Source: a bacterium
GTDB taxonomy: Bacteria > Auribacterota > UBA3054 > B51-G9
Length of the DNA stretch: 5,095 nt
Reading direction: 5' to 3'
NCBI GenBank assembly: GCA_029939815.1
Contig: JAOZSF010000180.1
Location: 1 to 5,095, forward strand
A program made the position numbers and the translations under genes. Shown piece after piece: positions 1 to 5,095 of the stretch. Numbering within the stretch: position 1 is the first letter of the stretch; each line of letters begins with the position of its first letter. The notes beneath the pieces were generated by a model. That model did not search any database, was not told the origin of the DNA, and worked only from the letters and a program-made list of their open reading frames with translations.

Positions 1-1463
1 TGATTATTAAAAATAATAACTTGTCAACTCTTTCAGACTTTAAACATTATTTCGTCGAAACGCACCACTGGCAAAAAGGTCACGCTAATTATTATCGACC
101 AATGATGTATTCCTCTTTAATGCTCAATCATCTGATTTCCGGGAAAGAAGCGTGGAGTTATCATTTGTTTAATATTATTATAAATTTATTGGTTTCATTC
201 CTTGTTTTTCTTATAGCAAAAAATATTTTCAAAACTATCGGCTCAACAAACTATTATAAAATCGCCGCGCTTGCCGCAATTCTTTTCGCTATCCACCCGC
301 TGCACACTGAAGTTGTTACCAATATTGCCGGCAGAGCAGATTCAATGACGACATTTTGGATCCTGCTTGGTGTGCTTCTCTCCGTAAAAGCTTACAAAGG
401 GAATTTCATCGCCGGAATCTTGGTCGGTATCTGCGCTTTGGCTGCCGGACTGACAAAAGAAACCGGTTTCCTGATAATGCCGGTAATTCTTCTCTATTAT
501 TTCCTGTTCTGTAAAAATACTGCAATTAAATCATCACGAAAACTTACCGCGTGGATTAGCGGCACTCTCGGAACTTTATTATCCGCCGGAATGTATATTT
601 CTGCAATGAATGCCGCACCGAAAATCAAAAGCATTTCTTATCTTGATAATTTTTGCGCGTACATTCCAATTGATCAACGTGTAAAAACCGCTGTATATTT
701 ATTCGGCAGAAGTATAAAACTATTATTTATCCCTTTTCCTTTATCATCGGATTATTCCTTCGCGCAAATCACTCCTCAATTATCTTTTTTTAATTTTTAT
801 TCCGCGATCGCGATTATTACAATTTCATGCGGCCTTCTATGGGCATGGAAAAAACCGAATTCACAATCTAAAAAAATTACCGAATTCGCTGTCCTGTGGT
901 TTGTCCTCTGCTACATATTTTCCTCAAATTTATTCTTCCCCATCGGTACTGTTTTTGGAGAAAGATTGCTTTATCTCGCAAGCGTTGGTTTCTGCATCGC
1001 GGTATCATGGTGGATATTTCAAATTAAATTTCGTTGGTTAAGACTTGCTGTAATTTATTTAATTTCCTCTATCTTTTTTTTCCTGACAATAATCAGAAAT
1101 TTCGACTGGAAAAATCCTGAACAGTTTTATGCCGCAATGATACGCTCAGCACCCAAAAGCGCTAAAGCTCATTTCGCGGCTGCAAATCGTTCAATTGACA
1201 ATAAAAATTTTAATCTCGCAACAAAATATCTAAATAATTCACTCGCAATTTTTCCGGCTTTTCCCGAAGCTCATGGCTTATTGTCAAAGGTCTTTCTTTA
1301 TGAAAAAAATTATTCCAACGCGTTTGTCGAAGCTGAACGGGCAATAAGACTTAACCCGAATGTCCCTTCGGCACATTACACGTTATCTCAAATTTACAAC
1401 AAACGCGGTGAAAAGGAAAAAGCAAATAAACATTATAATTTCGCCAAAAAATTGTTGGAGTAA
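1..1463 (+). CDS. TMTC-like multi-pass membrane protein with C-terminal TPRs, 5' end missing
   Basis: Probable GT-C-fold membrane glycosyltransferase of the TMTC / DUF1736 type; animal TMTC proteins are protein O-mannosyltransferases, while substrates of bacterial relatives are unknown. The frame is open from base 3 to the TAA at 1461. The TTG at 21 is very unlikely to be the start: the codons before it read IIKNNN, fitting the conserved loop (DD..I..N) that precedes YYRP in this family, so the catalytic acidic motif probably lies beyond the left edge. Counting from the TTG, I see YYRP at 24-27, HPLHTE at 92-97 followed by GRAD at 104-107 (a TMTC hallmark), and ERLLYL at 314-319. About ten hydrophobic segments lie between residues 45 and 360. 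Residues about 377-480 hold roughly three TPR units (ending PNVPSAHYTLSQIYNKRG), probably extracytoplasmic. No clear terminator follows. The family call is firm; the substrate is not. Confidence 0.85.
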   Translation, partial: IIKNNNLSTLSDFKHYFVETHHWQKGHANYYRPMMYSSLMLNHLISGKEAWSYHLFNIIINLLVSFLVFLIAKNIFKTIGSTNYYKIAALAAILFAIHPLHTEVVTNIAGRADSMTTFWILLGVLLSVKAYKGNFIAGILVGICALAAGLTKETGFLIMPVILLYYFLFCKNTAIKSSRKLTAWISGTLGTLLSAGMYISAMNAAPKIKSISYLDNFCAYIPIDQRVKTAVYLFGRSIKLLFIPFPLSSDYSFAQITPQLSFFNFYSAIAIITISCGLLWAWKKPNSQSKKITEFAVLWFVLCYIFSSNLFFPIGTVFGERLLYLASVGFCIAVSWWIFQIKFRWLRLAVIYLISSIFFFLTIIRNFDWKNPEQFYAAMIRSAPKSAKAHFAAANRSIDNKNFNLATKYLNNSLAIFPAFPEAHGLLSKVFLYEKNYSNAFVEAERAIRLNPNVPSAHYTLSQIYNKRGEKEKANKHYNFAKKLLE

Positions 1464-1491
1464 TATTTTTTATGCAGTACAACAAATACAT

Positions 1492-1540
1492 TTCCTAATT
1501 TCAATTTTCAATTTTCAAATATCAATTTTTAATTTGACAA
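1492..1540. repeat. Degenerate heptamer tandem repeat (TTTCAAT type)
   Basis: Read in 7-base steps from 1492 the units are TTCCTAA, TTTCAAT, TTTCAAT, TTTCAAA, TATCAAT, TTTTAAT and TTGACAA. Two units are identical and the others differ by one to three bases. The last unit in register (1534-1540) contains the -35 box of the ATPase promoter. Heptamer tandem repeats are known from other bacteria (for example the STRR repeats of cyanobacteria); no link to those is implied. The repeat could be a slippage product or an UP-element-like AT-rich tract. Confidence 0.7.
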
Positions 1541-1562
1541 CTCCATTCAATTAGATTATAAT
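1534..1562 (+). promoter_or_regulatory. Consensus sigma70-type promoter of the ATPase gene
   Basis: TTGACA at 1534-1539 and TATAAT at 1557-1562 are separated by exactly 17 bases, a perfect match to the housekeeping sigma consensus, with an AT-rich tract upstream. Transcription should begin near 1569, giving a leader of about 26 nt before the ATG at 1596. There is no room for a riboswitch, so expression is probably strong and mainly constitutive unless an operator overlaps the promoter. Confidence 0.85.
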
Positions 1563-1584
1563 TTATACCACATTTTATTTAATA

Positions 1585-1590
1585 AGGAGA
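1585..1590 (+). promoter_or_regulatory. Ribosome binding site of the ATPase gene
   Basis: AGGAGA, with its GGAG core at 1586-1589, ends a few bases before the ATG at 1596. This is good spacing and fixes that ATG as the start of the ATPase. Confidence 0.85.
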
Positions 1591-1595
1591 TAAGT

Positions 1596-4172
1596 ATGTC
1601 AACTCAAAATAATCTTACAATCGATTCCGAAAAGGCTGAAAAAATGCGGCTCGAGGAAGTGTTCAAAACAATTAACGCGAATAAAAACGGCTTGACTTCA
1701 GATGAAGCAGCCAAACGAATTGAAATCTGCGGTCCTAATTCTATTTCCGCCAAAAGCGAATCAACATTAATGAAATTACTGAAATTCTTTTGGGGACCTA
1801 TTCCCTGGATGATTGAAATCGCTGCTGTACTTTCTCTCCTTGCAAAAGATATTGATGATTTCACCATCATCATGGTTATGCTCATTTTTAATGCTATGAT
1901 CGGTTTCTGGGAAGAACATAAAGCAAGTAACGCTCTCGATGCCCTTAAAAAAGGTCTCGCCCTTAAAGCTAAAACTTTACGCGACGGGAAATGGAGCGAA
2001 ATTAATGCAAGCGAACTCGTTCCGGGTGATGTTATCAGAATTCGCCTCGGGGACGTCGTTCCCGCTGACGGTAAACTCTTTGATGGAAATTATATAAGCA
2101 TCGACCAAGCCGCTCTTACAGGCGAGTCACTCCCCGTGAACAAAAAAGTCGGTGATATTGTTTATTCGGGCTCTATCGCAAAGCAGGGTGAAATGGTTGC
2201 TGTAGTTACCGCTACAGGTGGAAATACCTTTTTCGGTAAAACAGCTTTACTTGTGGCAAGCGCGGGTGCGGTTTCTCATTTTCAAAAAGCGGTTATGCAT
2301 GTCGGAAATTTCCTTATCGCTGTTTCAATTATTCTATGTATAATTTTAAGCTCTGTTGTTTTATATCGTGACCATATTGCTACAGGTTCAATTAATTTAA
2401 TCGCAATTTTAAAACTCGTTAAACTCGTTCTTATTCTTGCTATCGCTTCCATTCCGGTTGCCATGCCGGCAGTTCTTTCCGTTACAATGGCGCTTGGCGC
2501 TCTCGCAATGTCAAAGAAAAAAGCTATTGTCGCAAGATTACAGGCAATTGAAGAAATGGCGGGGGTGGACATTCTCTGCTCAGACAAAACAGGAACCTTA
2601 ACAAAAAATCAACTTTCTCTTGAAAAACCGGTCGTCTTTAATGCCGAAAATGAAGAAAATTGTATCCTCGCTGCCGCACTCGCAAGTAAAGAAGAAAATA
2701 ATGACGCAATCGACCTCGCAATTATTGACGGTTTGTCGGATAAATCTGTCTTGGAAAAATACAAACAAACTAATTTTGTCCCGTTCGATCCGGTTAGTAA
2801 AAGAACTGAATCAACCGTTACTCTTCCCGACGGAAAAAATGTTCGTTTTACGAAAGGTGCTCCTCAAGTCATCATCGGTATGAGCGAAATGAATGATGGC
2901 AACAAAAATAAAGCGGATGAAACCGTTACTTCTTTCGCTAAGCGCGGCTATCGAACTCTCTGTGTTGCGAGATCAGATGATAATGGAAACAGCTGGATTT
3001 TCCTCGGTATAATTCCTATGTTTGATCCGCCGAGAGATGATTCTGCCGAAACTATTGAACGAGCAAAAACTCATGGATTAAAAGTTAAAATGGTTACCGG
3101 TGATGATATCGCTATCGCTGAAGAAACTTCTAAAAAACTCGGCCTCGGCTCGCATATTCAAGCAGCAACTGATTTATTCGGTGACCAGTCGCCCGACCAC
3201 CTTTCCGCAAGAACAGCTGAATGTATAGAAAAAGCTGACGGTTTCGGAAGAGTATTTCCTGAACATAAATACGGAATTGTTAAAGCTTTACAATCACGAA
3301 ATCATATCGTCGCTATGACAGGCGACGGCGTGAATGACGCTCCGGCGTTAAAACAGGCGGATGCGGGTATCGCTGTTTCAGGCGCTACAGATGCCGCACG
3401 AGCTGCCGCAGCGTTAATTCTCACTGCACCCGGATTAAGTGTTATAATTGAAGCTATAGAAATCGCGAGAAAAATTTTCGAACGAATGACAAGTTACACA
3501 ATTTATAGAATTGCGATGACTATTGATATTATGTTTTTCGTTGTGCTCGCTATGATCTTTTTCCCGACATTGCCGGGAAGTTCAGCTGCTTTCCAACCGC
3601 TTACCGCTATAATGATTATCCTGCTCGCGCTTCTTGACGACATTCCTATTATGACAATAGCTTATGACAACACAATAGTAGATCCAAAACCTGTGCGATG
3701 GAATATGGCTAATATTCTTTCAATATCGACTGTTTTAGGATTTTTTGCCGTAATTCAAACTTTCGGAATTTTCTTTATCGGAGTCCATGTTAACGGAAAA
3801 GAATTTATGGGCGCGGTTATCACTCCGCAGCATATCCAGACAATGATATTCCTGCAACTTGTTGTCGGCGGACATCTAATGCTTTTTGTCGCAAGAACGA
3901 AAAGATTATTTTTCATGCCGCCGTTACCGGGTGCTCCTTTGTTCTGGGCAATTGTCGGTACACAAATCTTCGCCGCGGCAATGTGCGGCTTCGGCTTACT
4001 TGTTCATAAACTGCCGTGGCAGCTTATTGGTGTAGTTTGGATTTACTGTCTTGCATGGATGTTCATTCTTGACTTTGTAAAAATAATCACCAACAGATTA
4101 TTACATTTCACAAGCAATCATCAAAAAGCATTCCTACACCGGTTGAATAAGCATCATGGGAAGGAAGTTTGA
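1596..4172 (+). CDS. P3A-type plasma-membrane H+-transporting P-type ATPase
   Basis: ATP-driven cation pump, most likely exporting protons across the cytoplasmic membrane. The 858 residues are full length for prokaryotic P3A pumps. An N-terminal cation-ATPase segment (about 10-65) leads to M1-M2 (about 68-106). The actuator domain carries TGES (175-178), and M4 has IPVAMP (286-291). Catalytic DKTGT has its phosphorylated Asp at 330, beside the P3A-typical AIEEMAG and LCSDK. KGAP (420-423) marks the nucleotide domain; TGDD (501-504) and TGDGVNDAP (575-583) lie in the P domain. M5-M10 run from about 637 to 828. By eye against plant AHA2, the proton-binding Asp684 of M6 matches Asp682 and Asn106 of M2 matches Asn99. 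The tail after M10 is about 30 basic residues, so the plant R-domain is absent. Own promoter and RBS; the TGA stop overlaps a repeat. The family is certain; proton as the ion is inferred from family. Confidence 0.95.
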   Translation: MSTQNNLTIDSEKAEKMRLEEVFKTINANKNGLTSDEAAKRIEICGPNSISAKSESTLMKLLKFFWGPIPWMIEIAAVLSLLAKDIDDFTIIMVMLIFNAMIGFWEEHKASNALDALKKGLALKAKTLRDGKWSEINASELVPGDVIRIRLGDVVPADGKLFDGNYISIDQAALTGESLPVNKKVGDIVYSGSIAKQGEMVAVVTATGGNTFFGKTALLVASAGAVSHFQKAVMHVGNFLIAVSIILCIILSSVVLYRDHIATGSINLIAILKLVKLVLILAIASIPVAMPAVLSVTMALGALAMSKKKAIVARLQAIEEMAGVDILCSDKTGTLTKNQLSLEKPVVFNAENEENCILAAALASKEENNDAIDLAIIDGLSDKSVLEKYKQTNFVPFDPVSKRTESTVTLPDGKNVRFTKGAPQVIIGMSEMNDGNKNKADETVTSFAKRGYRTLCVARSDDNGNSWIFLGIIPMFDPPRDDSAETIERAKTHGLKVKMVTGDDIAIAEETSKKLGLGSHIQAATDLFGDQSPDHLSARTAECIEKADGFGRVFPEHKYGIVKALQSRNHIVAMTGDGVNDAPALKQADAGIAVSGATDAARAAAALILTAPGLSVIIEAIEIARKIFERMTSYTIYRIAMTIDIMFFVVLAMIFFPTLPGSSAAFQPLTAIMIILLALLDDIPIMTIAYDNTIVDPKPVRWNMANILSISTVLGFFAVIQTFGIFFIGVHVNGKEFMGAVITPQHIQTMIFLQLVVGGHLMLFVARTKRLFFMPPLPGAPLFWAIVGTQIFAAAMCGFGLLVHKLPWQLIGVVWIYCLAWMFILDFVKIITNRLLHFTSNHQKAFLHRLNKHHGKEV

Positions 4173-4192
4173 CGTTGGACGTTGGACGTTGG
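4171..4192. repeat. Heptamer tandem repeat GACGTTG x3, overlapping the ATPase stop codon
   Basis: Three perfect GACGTTG units occupy 4171-4191, followed by GGAT, the start of a decayed fourth copy. The first two bases of unit 1 are the GA of the ATPase TGA stop (4170-4172). Similar CCAACGT runs (opposite strand) occur between genes in many environmental genomes, from memory. No spacers separate the units, so it is not a CRISPR. Confidence 0.85.
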
Positions 4193-4201
4193 ATATTAAT
4201 T

Positions 4202-4246
4202 CCCCTCCTGTTTTAGGAGGGGTGGCACAAGTGCCGGGGTGGTTCG
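4202..4246. repeat. Hairpin repeat element with CCCCTCCT / AGGAGGGG arms
   Basis: CCCCTCCT (4202-4209) and AGGAGGGG (4215-4222) form a perfect 8-bp stem with a GTTTT loop. A smaller inverted repeat GGCAC-AA-GTGCC follows (4224-4235), then GGGGTGGTTCG. No T-run follows on either strand, so it does not look like an intrinsic terminator. From memory this resembles a dispersed GGAGGGGTGGC...GCCGGGGTGGT repeat common between genes of several bacterial phyla. It could act at the RNA level at the 3' end of the ATPase message. Confidence 0.7.
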
Positions 4247-4365
4247 TTTTGGAGTGCAGTCTAATGAAATAATCCTCCTTCGGCGGATCTTGGACGTGCA
4301 GCTTTGTCGCACGGTCATAAAGACGCGATAGCGGCATTTACTGCGTTGGCGAGTTATCACCAAAA
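4247..4365. other. Non-coding stretch with small hairpins, probably part of a composite repeat
   Basis: No plausible gene is seen. The stretch has an imperfect hairpin ATCCTCC-TTC-GGCGGAT (4272-4288), a 5-bp stem CGTGC/GCACG with a 9-base loop (4295-4299 and 4309-4313), and ACGC/GCGT arms at 4323-4326 and 4343-4346. The density of inverted arms and its position directly after the GGAGGGG repeat suggest the distal part of one larger intergenic element, or a structured 3' untranslated region of the ATPase message. This is inference. Confidence 0.35.
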
Positions 4366-4376
4366 TAATATTTTTA

Positions 4377-4404
4377 TTGACAAAATAATTTTCGACAAAA
4401 TAAT
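4377..4404 (+). promoter_or_regulatory. Possible + strand promoter in an intergenic AT-rich tract
   Basis: TTGACA (4377-4382) and AATAAT (4399-4404) are separated by 16 bases. The box lies within a 12-base direct repeat, GACAAAATAATT at 4379-4390 and again at 4394-4405, 15 bases apart. The surrounding 4361-4430 is about 16 percent GC by hand count, so chance matches are expected. No credible protein gene follows; the only product could be an RNA. Confidence 0.35.
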
Positions 4405-4410
4405 TAAACA

Positions 4411-4580
4411 CAACATTTTAAATCAAAAACCGGGAAAATAAATTCGCGTAAGTCGTTGATCCCGGCTTACAGCGTCGGGACGCCCCGCCGTGCTCAGCGT
4501 ATGCCGGGGGAGAGTTTCGGGGATGCCAGAGTTACAAAAAACCGGAGCCTTTCTTTTGAAAAACTCCGGTCGATTAATTT
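4411..4580 (+). ncRNA. Candidate structured RNA or GC-rich palindromic repeat block
   Basis: Between a possible promoter and a strong hairpin lies about 170 nt of non-coding sequence whose 4441-4530 part is 63 percent GC by hand count, against 16 percent just upstream. Complementary arms include CCGGGA (4430-4435) with TCCCGG (4460-4465), GCGT-CGGG-ACGC (4472-4483), and CCCCG (4483-4487) with CGGGG at either 4505-4509 or 4518-4522. I do not recognise it as tmRNA, 6S, RNase P, SRP or a riboswitch. The equal alternative is a palindromic repeat with no transcript of its own. The hairpin at the end has only a weak U-tract in this direction. Confidence 0.25.
4536..4570 (-). terminator. Rho-independent terminator of the minus-strand gene
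   Basis: ACCGGAG (4541-4547) and CTCCGGT (4564-4570) form a perfect 7-bp stem. Inside it TTTC and GAAA form a second 4-bp stem capped by TTTT, separated by a 2x2 internal loop. On the minus strand the stem is followed at once by six Ts (complement of A4536-A4541), about 30 bases after the TAG stop of the minus-strand gene. In the + direction the tail is only CGATTAATTTT, so + transcripts may stop here less efficiently. Confidence 0.85.
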
Positions 4581-4590
4581 TATAAAATTA
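4575..4590. repeat. 16-bp perfect AT-only palindrome
   Basis: TAATTTTATAAAATTA equals its own reverse complement and lies between the minus-strand gene's stop and its terminator. It may be a chance product of AT-rich spacer; as an operator site it would be oddly placed. Confidence 0.5.
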
Positions 4591-4601
4591 TTGAATTCTT
4601 C

Positions 4602-5095
4602 CTAATCATGCACTTTTTCTATGAATTTCCACGTCTTTTGATTTTTAGCCCATTCACGGCACATTTCAAGTTCCTTCATTCCTGCAGCGCCGCATTCTAT
4701 ATAAGTTAAAGGAAAATTCTCAATCATTTTTGCATAAATAAGAAGGACATCGACATATCCCCATGTTGCTTCACAACCAAGAGTTTTTGTATCGCTAATC
4801 AAATTCAAATATTTTATTAGATATTCCATAATTTCAGGTTGTGGAATATATGGTAGATATAAATTAAATTGTGAAGCTTTGTAAGTTAAATTTGTATTAC
4901 TTTCCAATGTATTTATAATAAACTCTATACTTTTTTTATCACCATTTCGCGCTTTTGCCATTTCCAATGCCCAGCCATTGCCGGATGGTTTACGCCGCCC
5001 GCCATAAGTATATGGTTTAACTTTGTCTACAGTTAACTCAGGAATAATATTGATTAGCCCGCCGAGTAGTATTAAAGGCGGGGTTGGTTCTCTGT
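4602..5095 (-). CDS. Hypothetical helical, possibly HEAT-like protein, N-terminal part missing
   Basis: No function recognised. The frame ends at TAG (4602-4604) and stays open to the right edge, giving 163 visible residues. A TTG at 4967 and an ATG at 4961 are possible starts, but neither has a convincing Shine-Dalgarno. The residues before them (NGWALEMAKARNGDKKSIEF around the junction) read as one continuous helix-turn-helix, so I take the gene as beginning outside the window. GDKKSIEFII resembles the GDKEAI..I motif common in HEAT or armadillo-like repeats, and the rest is mostly amphipathic helices ending KFIEKVHD. No transmembrane segment is clear, though PPLILLGGLINII near the edge is hydrophobic. 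It is convergent with the ATPase gene and has its own terminator. The repeat-fold assignment is weak. Confidence 0.7.
   Translation of the reverse strand, partial: REPTPPLILLGGLINIIPELTVDKVKPYTYGGRRKPSGNGWALEMAKARNGDKKSIEFIINTLESNTNLTYKASQFNLYLPYIPQPEIMEYLIKYLNLISDTKTLGCEATWGYVDVLLIYAKMIENFPLTYIECGAAGMKELEMCREWAKNQKTWKFIEKVHD
5058..5082. repeat. Inverted repeat CCCGCC / GGCGGG inside the minus-strand frame
   Basis: Perfect 6-bp arms at 5058-5063 and 5077-5082 enclose 13 AT-rich bases. The outer flank GGGGTTGGTTC (5080-5090) resembles GGGGTGGTTC at the end of the hairpin repeat (4236-4245), with one extra T. It may be a related repeat that inserted into, or lies just upstream of, the coding sequence. 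Confidence 0.45.

Noticed and set aside
1360..1554. 64-codon + strand frame overlapping the end of the TMTC-like gene
   Set aside because: It lies out of frame over the TPR coding region and the heptamer repeat, which gives the repetitive tail FQISIFN.
1604..2883. Other frames inside the ATPase gene, on both strands
   Set aside because: They are shadows of a strongly conserved coding sequence and lack recognisable domains or start signals.
4171..4192. Short direct repeats as a CRISPR or phage attachment site
   Set aside because: Units are 7 bases, contiguous and without spacers; no integrase, tRNA or cas gene is in the window.
4202..4222. GGAGGGG hairpin as the ATPase terminator
   Set aside because: The stem is followed by GTGGCAC rather than a run of T, so it does not have the form of an intrinsic terminator.
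4134..4411. Two overlapping minus-strand frames of 67 and 71 codons
   Set aside because: Both translate the GACGTTG and GGAGGGG repeats (VQRPTSN, CATPPKTGG and similar), have no ribosome binding site, and one runs into the ATPase coding region.
4411..4540. Known structured RNA such as tmRNA, 6S RNA, SRP RNA, RNase P RNA or a tRNA
   Set aside because: I could not find the conserved motifs of these RNAs (for example the T-loop GTTCGA or a cloverleaf).
4501..4605. Small + strand frame of 34 codons beginning ATGCCGGGGGAG
   Set aside because: No Shine-Dalgarno, it runs through the terminator hairpin and AT palindrome, and it overlaps the minus gene's stop.

Overview
This window looks like ordinary bacterial chromosome from an AT-rich genome that carries many short intergenic repeats. 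It holds one complete gene and two genes cut by the window edges. The phylum cannot be fixed from the sequence. A TMTC-like membrane protein with TPRs, a prokaryotic P3A-type H+-ATPase, heptamer tandem repeats and a GGAGGGG hairpin repeat would fit an environmental lineage such as the FCB or PVC groups. One promoter is a perfect TTGACA/17/TATAAT, which argues against a typical Bacteroidetes, whose promoters follow TTTG/TAnnTTTG. This placement is inference only.

Layout. (1) 1-1463, + strand: 3' part of a multi-pass membrane protein of the TMTC / bacterial 'TPR plus GT-C glycosyltransferase' type; its frame is open through the left edge. (2) 1464-1595: AT-rich spacer with a degenerate 7-bp tandem repeat that runs in register into the -35 box of a consensus sigma70-type promoter, then a good ribosome binding site. 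(3) 1596-4172, + strand: complete 858-residue P-type ATPase of the P3A (plasma-membrane proton pump) type, with all catalytic motifs and no plant-type C-terminal autoinhibitory domain. (4) 4173-4601: about 430 bases without a convincing gene. It contains a GACGTTG triplet that starts inside the ATPase stop codon, a hairpin repeat with GGAGGGG arms, a moderately GC-rich stretch with small hairpins, an AT-rich stretch with a possible + strand promoter, an abruptly GC-rich structured block, and a hairpin terminator. (5) 4602-5095, - strand: 3' part of a helical, possibly HEAT-like protein of unknown function, convergent with the ATPase gene; its frame is open through the right edge.

The genes show no obvious shared pathway. 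The ATPase appears to be its own transcription unit: it has its own promoter and a 132-bp gap from the upstream gene. It should export protons at the cost of ATP and so support pH homeostasis or membrane potential. The TMTC-like protein probably belongs to protein or surface glycosylation. I see no convincing new multi-gene system. The most interesting material is non-coding: the repeat that merges into the promoter, the repeat that supplies part of a stop codon, and the 4377-4580 segment that could be either a small transcription unit or a composite repeat.
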